From the NCBI RefSeq assembly GCF_026013525.1, contig NZ_JAPDRA010000001.1:62001-126000 (forward strand): a DNA stretch of 64,000 bases, given 5' to 3'. Within the stretch, counting starts at the first letter, position 1; every line of letters starts with the position of its first letter. The notes beneath the pieces are model-generated. The model saw only the letters and a program-made list of their open reading frames with translations. It was not told where the DNA came from and searched no databases. The position numbers and the translations under genes are program-made. This document shows, one piece after another, positions 9,083 to 17,427 of the stretch. The stretch is from Sphingomonas canadensis (lineage in GTDB: Bacteria > Pseudomonadota > Alphaproteobacteria > Sphingomonadales > Sphingomonadaceae).

Positions 9083-10366
9083 TCAGTCGAGACTCCATTT
9101 CCGGCTCGAACGGGCGGCAAGATAGAAATGGACCGCGGCCCAGAACGGCATGAACAGCATCGCGATCAGCCCGTAGCGCAGGCTCTCCGCCCCGAGGCTG
9201 GGGGCAAGCAGGTCGCTGATCACCCCGACCGCCACCGGGCCGAGGCCCAGGCCCAGCAGCGACGAGCTCAGCAGGATCAGCGCGATGGCCGTGGCACGCC
9301 GATGCGGCTCGACATAGGTCTGCATCGCCGACATCGCGACGCCGCCGCCCGAAGCCCCGACAAAGAACGCGACGACCTGAAACCCGAGCGCCACTCTCCA
9401 GTCCGGCGTCAGGAATGACGGCAGCATGAGCAGCGGGAACAGCGCGAACACCAGCATCGGCCACCACAGCTCCCACCGCACGTCGCGGCGGCCGAGCCGG
9501 GTCAGCATGAAGCCGCCGAAAACCGTCCCCAGCACCGCGCCGACCGCGCCGGTCATGCCGATGTACAGCCCGACTTGGCCCAGCGTCAGCCCATGCAGGC
9601 GGATGAAGAAGGCGGGCAGCCACTGGCTCATCCCATAGCTGCCGAAGGCGGCAATCGAGATTCCGAATACCAGATGGATCACGGTAGGCCGCACGAACAG
9701 CGACCTCAACGTCGCTCGCATCGGCTCCGCCGCGTCGCGCGCATGCGTTTCGCTTCGCAGCGGTTCGCGGACCGTGAAATACATCAGAACCGCCAGCGGA
9801 ATGCCGCACAGGCCCACCACGACCAATGCCGCGCGCCAGCCCCAGAATTGCGCGACGATCGCCGCCAGCGCGAGCCCGACGCTTTGCCCCAGCGTTCCGC
9901 CCGCCTGGAACATGCTCACCGCGAACGCCCGGCGCTCACGGGGATAGATGTCGCCGAGCAGCGAGTGGGCAGCGGGAGCGCAGCCCGCCTCACCCACCCC
10001 TACGCCCACGCGCGCGAGGAACAGCTCGGTGAAGTTCCGGACCAGGCCGGTGACGGCGGTCATGCCGCTCCACAGCACGAGGCAGATCGAGATCAGCGTG
10101 ACCCGCGAGCGACGGTCCGCGATCCGCGCCAGGGGCAGACCCAACGTCGCATAGAGCATCGCGAACGCGAACCCGACCACCAGCCCAAGCTGGGAATCGG
10201 AAAGTCCGAGCTCCGCTTTGATCGGTTCGACCAGAACCGCGATGACCATGCGGTCCAGATAGTTGAAGAAGCTGACAGCGGTCAGCAACGTCAGCACATA
10301 GGCTGGCGCAGTGGCGCGCAAGGGGCCTCGACCAGGCTCGCCGTCTTGCTCGTTTGCCATGCTCAT
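9083..10366 (-). CDS. MFS transporter (Spinster-like)
   Basis: A 427-residue, 12-helix major facilitator. NYLDRMVIAVLVEPIK in helix 1 and the DRRSR loop after helix 2 are typical of the Spinster-like/anion:cation symporter branch. ATG at 10366 has AGGGAGAG 9 bases upstream; the longer reading to 10555 adds a non-membrane Arg-rich stretch. It is upstream of, and oriented with, the DUF35/thiolase genes, and divergent from the ligase operon at 10642. It probably imports the acid degraded by the island (inference). Confidence 0.87.
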   Translation of the reverse strand: MSMANEQDGEPGRGPLRATAPAYVLTLLTAVSFFNYLDRMVIAVLVEPIKAELGLSDSQLGLVVGFAFAMLYATLGLPLARIADRRSRVTLISICLVLWSGMTAVTGLVRNFTELFLARVGVGVGEAGCAPAAHSLLGDIYPRERRAFAVSMFQAGGTLGQSVGLALAAIVAQFWGWRAALVVVGLCGIPLAVLMYFTVREPLRSETHARDAAEPMRATLRSLFVRPTVIHLVFGISIAAFGSYGMSQWLPAFFIRLHGLTLGQVGLYIGMTGAVGAVLGTVFGGFMLTRLGRRDVRWELWWPMLVFALFPLLMLPSFLTPDWRVALGFQVVAFFVGASGGGVAMSAMQTYVEPHRRATAIALILLSSSLLGLGLGPVAVGVISDLLAPSLGAESLRYGLIAMLFMPFWAAVHFYLAARSSRKWSLD

Positions 10367-10641
10367 TCGGCGTCGCTCTCCCTGTCGCCTCCCCCGCTTC
10401 GGGAGCTTCGCGACCTGATCTTCTATCGCATCGCTAGCCGGAACCCGTGCTGGCAAGCACGGAATTCCACGCCACAGCCATGCGTGGGCCGCATGGCTGA
10501 CCAGCGAACGCATTTCGAGGGCATGGCTCGTTCCCCGCCCGGGCCCGCGCCTCATTCCGGAAAGGCATGGCAGGCGCCGATAACTCCGGCCTGATCGTTC
10601 CTCCGCGCTGCTAGGTCCGGCGCGGAGGCCGTCAGATTGCG

Positions 10642-12234
10642 GTGGCGCGCCCGACCGTGGAGAGGCAGTTGGCGGACGAGGGGCCGGGATATGTCAGCGC
10701 CATCCGCGCCGCCATCGCGCGGCGGGGTGGGACGCTCGCATCGATCTTCGAAGGGCGGCGGCGGACTTGGGCGGAAACGCTGGAGCGCGCGGAGCGGATC
10801 GCCGGAGGTCTTGCGGCGCTTGACGTTTCCCCTGGCGACCGGATCGCTGTGCTGAGCGCGAACAGCGACGACTTCATGGCGCTCTATCTCGCCATTCCCT
10901 GGGCCGGCGCGGTGCTGGTGCCGCTAAACTGCCGCTGGAGCCCGGCAGAGAACGACTTCGCCATTCGCGACAGCATGCCCAAGCTGCTGTTCGTCAGCGA
11001 AGCGATGGCGGAAGCGAACGCGGAGATGCTCGCCGCCTGGGCAGATCGGCTGACGCTGGTTTCGCTCGGCGTGCCGCGGCCGGGCTGGAAGACGCTCGAC
11101 ACGCTGCTGGCAAGCGATCCTGCGCCCGATGCCGGCCGCCGCGGAGACGATCTGTTCGCGATCTTCTATACCGGCGGCACCACCGGCCGGCCGAAAGGCG
11201 TGATGCTCAGCCACGCCGGGTTCACCCGCAATTGCCTGGCGATGCGGGAGGCCGGGCTGTTTCCCGACGGATGCCGCACGCTGATCGTCCCCCCGCTCTT
11301 CCACCTGGCGGCGGCGGCAATGCTGACGATGGCGATGCTCGCGGGCGGCACCGCGGTGATCGCCGGGGCGTTCGATCCGGCCGCCACGCTCCAGACCATC
11401 GCCGATGCCGGGGTGACCGACCTGCTGCTGGTGCCGACAATGATCCAGATGGTGCTGGATGCGCCCGGCTTCGACGCCGCCCGGCTGTCAGGCTTGAACA
11501 CGCTGATCTACGGCGCCTCACCGATGCCGGAGGCGACGCTGGACCGGATCATGGCCGCCGCCCCGCACATCGATTTCGTCCAGCTCTATGGCATGACCGA
11601 GGTCTCGTGCGCCGCGACGCTGCTCGGCCCCGAATTCCACCAGGGCGCGCACCGCGAAGCCGGGCGCCACCGCGGCGCGGGAAAGCCGCTGCCGATCGCC
11701 GAGATCGTGATCGCCGGCGAAGCCGGCGAAGCAGTCCCGCCCGGCGAGGTGGGCGAGATCCTGGTACGCGGGGCCGGCTTGATGCTCGGCTATTGGAACC
11801 AGTCCGAACTGACCGCCGAAGCGTTGCGCGGCGGATGGATGCACACCGGCGATGTCGGCCGGTTCGATGACCACGGCGTCCTCTACGTCGTCGATCGGGT
11901 AAAGGACATGATCGTCTCAGGCGGCGAGAACGTCTTTTCGGCTGAGGTCGAGAGCGTGCTGGCGCTGCATCCGGGCGTCGCGCAGGTCGCCGTGATCGGC
12001 GTGCCCGATGCGCGCTGGGGCGAGCGCGTGCATGCGGTGGTGCTGCCACGGCCCGGCGAGGCGCCGAGCGAGGAAGCGCTGGTGGCGCACTGCCGCGCGC
12101 GGATCGCCGGCTACAAATGCCCCCGCTCGATCGAATTCCGCAGCGAAGCGCTGCCCCTCTCCGCGGCTGGCAAGATCCTGAAGGGCGAGCTGCGCAAACC
12201 CTATTGGGAAGGACGGACACGCAATGTCGCCTGA
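10642..12234 (+). CDS. AMP-forming acyl-CoA ligase
   Basis: A 530-residue ANL ligase with the standard phosphate loop YTGGTTGRPKG (about 174-184), QLYGMTEVSC, the hinge DRVKDMIVSGGENVF and the C-terminal lysine in SAAGKILK. Unlike the two ligases at 575 and 3231 it belongs to the main long/medium-chain branch. It uses a GTG start, with GGAGG about 13 bases upstream. It opens the operon ligase - acyl-CoA dehydrogenase - Ltp thiolase - MaoC pair - SDR, one complete side-chain shortening module. It overlaps the dehydrogenase by 11 bases. Confidence 0.88.
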   Translation: MARPTVERQLADEGPGYVSAIRAAIARRGGTLASIFEGRRRTWAETLERAERIAGGLAALDVSPGDRIAVLSANSDDFMALYLAIPWAGAVLVPLNCRWSPAENDFAIRDSMPKLLFVSEAMAEANAEMLAAWADRLTLVSLGVPRPGWKTLDTLLASDPAPDAGRRGDDLFAIFYTGGTTGRPKGVMLSHAGFTRNCLAMREAGLFPDGCRTLIVPPLFHLAAAAMLTMAMLAGGTAVIAGAFDPAATLQTIADAGVTDLLLVPTMIQMVLDAPGFDAARLSGLNTLIYGASPMPEATLDRIMAAAPHIDFVQLYGMTEVSCAATLLGPEFHQGAHREAGRHRGAGKPLPIAEIVIAGEAGEAVPPGEVGEILVRGAGLMLGYWNQSELTAEALRGGWMHTGDVGRFDDHGVLYVVDRVKDMIVSGGENVFSAEVESVLALHPGVAQVAVIGVPDARWGERVHAVVLPRPGEAPSEEALVAHCRARIAGYKCPRSIEFRSEALPLSAAGKILKGELRKPYWEGRTRNVA

Positions 12235-13375
12235 ACGCTCGCCCTGGATCGACGACGAACTCGCGATGCTGCAGGAGCATGTCGCGCGTTTCGTCGCCGG
12301 CGAACTCGCGCCGCATCGCGAGCGCTGGGACCGCAACGGCCAGGTCGATCGCGCATCCTGGGCGCGCGCGGCGGAGGCCGGCCTCCTCTGCGCCAGCATC
12401 CCCGTGGAATATGGCGGCGGCGGCGGCACGCTCGCGCACGAGGCGGTGATCCATCAGGAATTGTCGCGCGCGGGGCTGGGCGGCAGCTTCGGCACCGGCA
12501 ACACCATCCATTCGGCGATCGTCGCCCATTATATCCTCGCCTATGGCGACGAAGCGCAGAAACGGCGCTGGCTGCCCGCGATGGCCCGGGGGGAGCGGAT
12601 CGGCGCGATCGCGATGACCGAGCCGGGCGGCGGATCGGACCTGCAGGGCTTGCGCACGCGGGCGAACCCCGCGCAGGGCGGCTGGCTGCTCAGCGGCGCC
12701 AAGACCTTCATCTCGAACGGCCAGACCGCCGATCTGATCGTCGTGGCCGCACGCACGGGCGAAGCGGGTGCCAAGGGCATCTCGCTGCTGGTGCTCGAAG
12801 GCGGCGAAGCCGAGGGTTTCCGGCGCGGCCGCAACCTGGAAAAGGTCGGCATGCGCGGGCAGGACACATCCGAGCTGTTCTTCGACGACATGTTCGTGCC
12901 GGCCGGCAATCTGCTGGGCAGCGAAGGCGGCGGGTTCGCGCTGCTGATGCACCAGTTGGCGTGGGAGCGGATGACGATCGCGCTCGACGCTGTCGTCAAC
13001 ATGGAGCGCGCGGTCGCGCTCACGACCGATTACGTCCGGGACCGCAAGGCGTTCGGCAAGACCCTGCTCGATTTCCAGAACACCCAGTTCGTGCTGGCCG
13101 ATTGCGCCACCCAGGCGAGCGTCGCCCGTGCTTTCGCCGACAGCCTGATGGTCAGGCTGCTCGCGGGCAATCTCGACGCGATCTCCGCCGCCAAGGCGAA
13201 ACTGTGGACCACCGAAACCCAGTGCAAGGTCATCGATGCCTGCCAGCAATTGTTCGGCGGCTATGGCTATATGACGGAATATCCGATCGCGCGGATGTTC
13301 GCCGATGCCCGGGTCAGCCGCATCTATGGCGGCACCAACGAAATCATGAAGCTGATCATCGCCCGCGCGCTGTGA
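12224..13375 (+). CDS. Acyl-CoA dehydrogenase
   Basis: A 383-residue flavoprotein of the ACAD family: AMTEPGGGSDL for FAD/substrate binding, YVRDRKAFGKTLLDFQ, and the C-terminal IYGGTNEIMK signature. The MCAD-type catalytic Glu of YEGT is replaced by Gly here, so the base is more likely Glu261 in NMERAV, as in long-chain and isovaleryl-CoA dehydrogenases. It would introduce the alpha-beta double bond and pass electrons to ETF. Its start lies within the ligase gene, so the two are coupled. Confidence 0.9.
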   Translation: MSPERSPWIDDELAMLQEHVARFVAGELAPHRERWDRNGQVDRASWARAAEAGLLCASIPVEYGGGGGTLAHEAVIHQELSRAGLGGSFGTGNTIHSAIVAHYILAYGDEAQKRRWLPAMARGERIGAIAMTEPGGGSDLQGLRTRANPAQGGWLLSGAKTFISNGQTADLIVVAARTGEAGAKGISLLVLEGGEAEGFRRGRNLEKVGMRGQDTSELFFDDMFVPAGNLLGSEGGGFALLMHQLAWERMTIALDAVVNMERAVALTTDYVRDRKAFGKTLLDFQNTQFVLADCATQASVARAFADSLMVRLLAGNLDAISAAKAKLWTTETQCKVIDACQQLFGGYGYMTEYPIARMFADARVSRIYGGTNEIMKLIIARAL

Positions 13376-13400
13376 GCCGCGGTTCCCCGAGGAGTTTGAA

Positions 13401-14585
13401 ATGACCAAGGTTCGCGTCGCCGGCGTCGGCATGATCCCCTTCACAAAGCCGGGACAGAGCGAGGAATGGGACGTGATGGCCGAGAAGGCCGTGCGCCTCG
13501 CGCTGGCCGATGCCGGGATCTCCTATGATCAGATCCAGCAGGCCTATGCCGGTTACGTCTATGGCGATTCCACCTCGGGCCAGTCCGCGCTCTACCGCGT
13601 CGGAATCACCGGCATCCCGATCGTCAACGTCAACAACAATTGCTCGACAGGATCGACCGCGCTCTATCTCGCACGGCAGATGGTGGAGGCCGGGGTCGCC
13701 GATTGCGTGCTCGCGGTCGGTTTCGAACAGATGGTGCCGGGCGCGCTCGGCATGATCTTCAACGATCGCAAGCGGACGCTCGACCTGGCGCTCACCCGGC
13801 AGGACGAACTGCAGGAGCACGATCCGGTGGCGCCGTTCGCCGCGCAGCAGTTCGGCGGCGGCGGGCGCGATCACCAGGCGCGCTACGGCACCAGCGACGA
13901 AGCGTTCGCGATGATCAGCGTCAAGGCGCGGCGCCATGCGGCGCACAATCCGATGGCCCTGTTCCGTGAACCGCTGACGCTGGAGGAGGTGCTGGCCTCC
14001 AAGCATCTCTATGGCCCGATCACCCGCTTCCAGGCCTGTCCGCCCACCTGCGGCGCGGCGGCTGCGGTGCTGGTGTCGCCGGCCTTCGCGGCGAAGCACG
14101 GGATCGACGCATCCGTGGAGATTGTCGCCCAGGCGCTCACCACCGACATGCCCGGCACCTTCGAGGATCGCGGGATGATGAGCGTTGTCGGATATGACAT
14201 GGCGAAAGAGGCCGCGCGCCAGGTCTACGAAGCGTCCGGCATCGGCCCCGACGACGTTCAGGCTGTCGAACTGCACGACTGCTTCACCCCGAACGAACTG
14301 ATCTCCTACGAAGCGCTGGGCCTCACGCCCGAGGGCACGGCCGAACGCTATATCCGCGATGGCCAGAACACCTATGGTGGCAAACACGTCACCAACCCTT
14401 CCGGCGGCCTGCTTTCCAAGGGACATCCGCTGGGTGCCACCGGCCTCGCCCAATGCTACGAGCTCACCCGACAGTTGCGCGGCACCGCCGGCATGCGCCA
14501 GGTGGAGGGCGTCCGCCATGCGCTTCAGCACAATGTCGGCCTTGGCGGCGCCTGCGTCGTCACGCTCTACGGAGCGGCCGCCTGA
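13401..14585 (+). CDS. SCP-x/Ltp thiolase-like protein
   Basis: A 394-residue lipid-transfer/thiolase-family protein. The nucleophile cysteine is in NNNCSTGS (Cys81). ELHDCFTPNE and GGLLSKGHPLGATG match the thiolase-like gene at 7399. A GAGGAG ribosome site precedes the ATG. It lacks an adjacent DUF35 gene, so it either uses the one at 8556 or acts as a thiolase. Its stop overlaps the MaoC subunit start (TGATG at 14583-14587). Placed between dehydrogenase and hydratase genes, it should do the final C-C cleavage of the cycle. Confidence 0.85.
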   Translation: MTKVRVAGVGMIPFTKPGQSEEWDVMAEKAVRLALADAGISYDQIQQAYAGYVYGDSTSGQSALYRVGITGIPIVNVNNNCSTGSTALYLARQMVEAGVADCVLAVGFEQMVPGALGMIFNDRKRTLDLALTRQDELQEHDPVAPFAAQQFGGGGRDHQARYGTSDEAFAMISVKARRHAAHNPMALFREPLTLEEVLASKHLYGPITRFQACPPTCGAAAAVLVSPAFAAKHGIDASVEIVAQALTTDMPGTFEDRGMMSVVGYDMAKEAARQVYEASGIGPDDVQAVELHDCFTPNELISYEALGLTPEGTAERYIRDGQNTYGGKHVTNPSGGLLSKGHPLGATGLAQCYELTRQLRGTAGMRQVEGVRHALQHNVGLGGACVVTLYGAAA

Positions 14586-15043
14586 TGCTCGATCGCGATG
14601 CCCATGTCGGGGTGGTGTCGGAGCCGCGCCGCGTCGAAGTGGAGAAGGGTTTCCTCAAATTCTTCGCCAAGGCGACCGGCGAGACCGACCCCGTCTATTT
14701 CGACGAGGAAGCGGCAAGGGCCGCGGGCCATCCCGCAATTCCGATGCCGGAGACCTATCTCTTCTCGCTCGCCATGTCGGCACCGGCGAAACGCGGCGAC
14801 ATTTTCGACAAGGCCAACGGCCTTGGCGTCGATATGGCGCGCGTGCTGCACGGCGAACAGCGCTTCGCCTATCACCGGCGCATCTATGCCGGCGACACGC
14901 TGACGCTGACCACCACGACCAGCGACATCTATTCGAAGAAGGGCGGCGCGCTGCAATTCGTGGTGCAGGATACAGAGGCGCGCAACGGCGCAGGCGAACT
15001 GTGTGCCGAGATGCGCATGGTCACGGTAGTCCGCAATGGTTGA
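14585..15043 (+). CDS. MaoC/FAS1-like dehydratase domain protein (non-catalytic subunit)
   Basis: 152 residues, one hot-dog domain, closely resembling the protein at 108-578 (shared FLKFFAKATGETDPVYFDEE-type stretch and AAGHPAIPMPETY). The ATG at 14585 overlaps the preceding stop; an upstream start would run into the thiolase gene. With the 15036 gene it should form the heteromeric hydratase that hydrates the enoyl-CoA made by the dehydrogenase. The presence of two such pairs in 15 kb suggests two rounds or two substrates of different size. Confidence 0.87.
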   Translation: MLDRDAHVGVVSEPRRVEVEKGFLKFFAKATGETDPVYFDEEAARAAGHPAIPMPETYLFSLAMSAPAKRGDIFDKANGLGVDMARVLHGEQRFAYHRRIYAGDTLTLTTTTSDIYSKKGGALQFVVQDTEARNGAGELCAEMRMVTVVRNG

Positions 15044-15431
15044 GGACGAGACGCTTCCGGAGCTGGTCCGCGGCCCCGTCACGCGCGGCATGCTCGCCCT
15101 GTTTGCCGGGGCAAGCCACGATCATGTGCTGCTCCATATCGACAGCGATTTCGCCCGGTCGGCGGGCATGGACGACGTGTTCGCCCATGGCATGCTGTCG
15201 ATGGCCTGGCTCGCCCAGGCGCTGCGCAGTTGGGTGCCGGCCGAGCGCATCCGCAACTGGAACGTGCGCTTCACCGCGATCACGCCGCTCCACGCGACGG
15301 TCCATTGCCGGGGCCATGTGGCCGAGCTCTTCGAGGAGGATGGCGAACGCCGCGCCCGGCTGAAGATCGGCGCGTGGACCGGCCAGGACATTCAGACACT
15401 CGACGGCGAAGCCGTCGTAACCATCGGTTGA
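15036..15431 (+). CDS. MaoC-type enoyl-CoA hydratase, catalytic subunit
   Basis: 131 residues with the hydratase motif ASHDHVLLHID (Asp and His of the D-x4-H type) and the following FAHGML loop. It overlaps the previous gene by 8 bases, typical of a coupled heterodimer. The incomplete gene at 1-111 is its homologue. Expected reaction: stereospecific hydration of a trans-2-enoyl-CoA with a bulky acyl group. It is separated from the SDR by 11 bases. Confidence 0.87.
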   Translation: MVEDETLPELVRGPVTRGMLALFAGASHDHVLLHIDSDFARSAGMDDVFAHGMLSMAWLAQALRSWVPAERIRNWNVRFTAITPLHATVHCRGHVAELFEEDGERRARLKIGAWTGQDIQTLDGEAVVTIG

Positions 15432-15442
15432 AAGGGAACAGG

Positions 15443-16270
15443 ATGCGCAAACTCGAGGGCAAGGTCGCGATCATCTCCGGATCGGGACGCGGCATTGGCC
15501 GCGCGCTGGCGCTGAAGCTGGCGTCGGAAGGGGCGAGCGTCGTGGTCAACGACCTCGACGAAGGCCCCGCGAACGAAGTCGTGGCCGCGATCGAGGCGGC
15601 GGGTGGCAAGGCCGTCGCCTGCGTCGGCAACGTCACCGCAGCGGATTTTGGCGAGCGCTTCGTCCAGACCGCGATCGACAGCTTCGGCGGGCTCGACATC
15701 ATCGTCAACAACGCGGGCTACACCCGCGACGGGGTCATCCAGAAGCAGACCGACGAACAATTCCAGGCGATGATCGATGTCCATCTGACCGCGCCGTTCC
15801 GCATCCTGCGCGCAGCCGCGGAGCCGATCCGCATCATGGCCAGGAAAGAGGCCGAAGAAGGCCGCGAGGTCATCCGAAAGGTGGTCAACATCTCTTCGAT
15901 GGCCGGCACCCACGGCAATGCGGGCCAGGTCAACTATTCCTCCGCCAAGGCGGCGCTGGTCGGCATGACGAAAACGCTGTCGAAGGAATGGGGCCGCTAC
16001 AAGGTCTGCGTGAACTGCGTCGCGTTCGGCTTCATCGAAACGCGCCTGACCAAGCCGAACGACGATCCCGAAACCCGGATCGAGATCGAGGGAAAGACCA
16101 TCCAGGCCGGTGTTCCCGCCCAGACGCTGGGCATGCTCAAGGCGATCGTTCCGCTGGGCCGCGCGGGCACGCCGGAGGAGGCCGCGGGCGGCATCTATCT
16201 GATGTGCGCTCCCGAAAGCGATTATGTCAGCGGACAGGTATTGATCGTCGGAGGCGGCGTCAGCCTCTGA
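15443..16270 (+). CDS. SDR-family 3-hydroxyacyl-CoA dehydrogenase
   Basis: A 275-residue SDR: SGSGRGIGRA, NNAG, NISS and YSSAK are all present. A long loop after the substrate helix (ARKEAEEGREV) and an extended substrate-binding region with WGRYKVCVN and FGFIETRL resemble the dehydrogenase domains of peroxisomal multifunctional enzyme 2. Last gene of the dehydrogenase-thiolase-hydratase operon, so the 3-hydroxyacyl-CoA made by the MaoC pair is a plausible substrate. It converges on the LysR gene; a hairpin GCTTCGCT/AGCGAAGC (16285-16312) lies between without a T-tract. Confidence 0.87.
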   Translation: MRKLEGKVAIISGSGRGIGRALALKLASEGASVVVNDLDEGPANEVVAAIEAAGGKAVACVGNVTAADFGERFVQTAIDSFGGLDIIVNNAGYTRDGVIQKQTDEQFQAMIDVHLTAPFRILRAAAEPIRIMARKEAEEGREVIRKVVNISSMAGTHGNAGQVNYSSAKAALVGMTKTLSKEWGRYKVCVNCVAFGFIETRLTKPNDDPETRIEIEGKTIQAGVPAQTLGMLKAIVPLGRAGTPEEAAGGIYLMCAPESDYVSGQVLIVGGGVSL

Positions 16271-16302
16271 CGGCCGGCGGCAGAGCTTCGCTGGCAGACG
16301 CG

Positions 16303-17238
16303 CTAGCGAAGCATCTCGCCGGTCAGCACCGTTTCCCCTTCCGCAAGTTCGGCGGCGGCCCCCCGCAACGCGGACACGAAGGCGTCGCGTGACGGGCGGG
16401 TGTCGTCGCGGCGCGTCGCCAGCGCGAGACCGATCACGATCGGCGCGCCCCGCACGGTTATCCGCGCATAGCCAACCCGGCTTGCCCCCGGGATGCGCGC
16501 AACCGACGGGGCCAGGGCAATGCCGATCCCGCTCTCCACCAGCGCGATCAGGGTATGGAGATGCGCCGCCTCCTCCGCGATCCGCGGCTGGAAACCTGCG
16601 GAGTCGCACGCGCTCAGCGAAAGGTGGCAGTAATTGGGAAGGCGCGCGCGGTCATATCCGATGAACGGCTCATCCCGAAGGTCTTCGAGGCGGAGGCGAT
16701 CCTGTCCGTGCAGCGAGTGGTTGCGCGGGATCAGCAGGATCATTTCCTCGCGCATGAGAGGTTCCAGCGCGACGTCACCCGCATCGAGCACCGGGGTGCG
16801 CAGGACGCCGATATCGAGATCGCCCGATTCCAGCCCGTTCAGGATCTCGAGCGTCGTCGCCTCGCGCAGTCGCAGGTCGACCGCTGGCCGCTGCGAACGA
16901 AACAGCGGCACGACCTTTGGTAGCAGGGCATAGATCGCCGAACCGACAAAGCCGACGCTCAGGCGGCCGCCCATCCCATCGGTGGTCGCGCGGATCGCAT
17001 CGCGCATCGCTTCCACATTGCCCAGCACCCGGCGCGCATGCGGCAGCGCCGCGTGCCCCGCCTCGGTCAGCGTCACGCCGCGGCTCTGGCGGACGAACAG
17101 CGCCACGCCCAGTTCCTGTTCCAGCTTGCGCATCGATATCGATAGCGGAGGCTGGCTCATCCCCAATGCCTCAGCCGCCCGGTGAAAGTTGAGCGCCTCG
17201 GCAAGCGCGACGAACTGGCGGGCCTGCCTGAGTTCCAT
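16303..17238 (-). CDS. LysR-family transcriptional regulator
   Basis: 311 residues: N-terminal winged helix-turn-helix with LNFHRAAEALGMSQPPLS, then a linker helix and a periplasmic-binding-protein-like effector domain. The ATG at 17238 has GGAG 8 bases upstream; the longer start at 17268 would place the helix-turn-helix unusually late. Divergent from the GMC oxidoreductase operon across 189 bases, the classic LysR arrangement, so it probably activates that operon in response to a pathway intermediate and represses itself. Confidence 0.9.
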   Translation of the reverse strand: MELRQARQFVALAEALNFHRAAEALGMSQPPLSISMRKLEQELGVALFVRQSRGVTLTEAGHAALPHARRVLGNVEAMRDAIRATTDGMGGRLSVGFVGSAIYALLPKVVPLFRSQRPAVDLRLREATTLEILNGLESGDLDIGVLRTPVLDAGDVALEPLMREEMILLIPRNHSLHGQDRLRLEDLRDEPFIGYDRARLPNYCHLSLSACDSAGFQPRIAEEAAHLHTLIALVESGIGIALAPSVARIPGASRVGYARITVRGAPIVIGLALATRRDDTRPSRDAFVSALRGAAAELAEGETVLTGEMLR

Positions 17239-17427
17239 GATATACTCCGTAAATCGAAATGCATTCAATCAATATTGGATCGCGCCCTTCACCACCACTA
17301 ATTTCCGCGGGAATCGTCATGTGCCGCATGACGGAGACGGGCCCGCCCCATGCAGGCGCCACCCGGCAGAGGGAGAGTGACGGTCGATGGCCGGGACGCA
17401 CGCAAGCGCTTGGATCGGGCCGCCGCC
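17239..17427. promoter_or_regulatory. Divergent LysR/GMC promoter region
   Basis: The intergenic region is AT-richer than its surroundings near the LysR side. A palindrome AATGCATT (17258-17265) inside GAAATGCATTCA is a candidate LysR-box core, and lies where the auto-regulatory site is usually found. No binding evidence; read from sequence only. Confidence 0.35.

Noticed and set aside
16285..16312. Hairpin GCTTCGCT...AGCGAAGC between SDR and LysR genes as terminator
   Set aside because: Stem is only 8 bp, overlaps the LysR stop codon and has no T-run; not strong enough to list as a feature.
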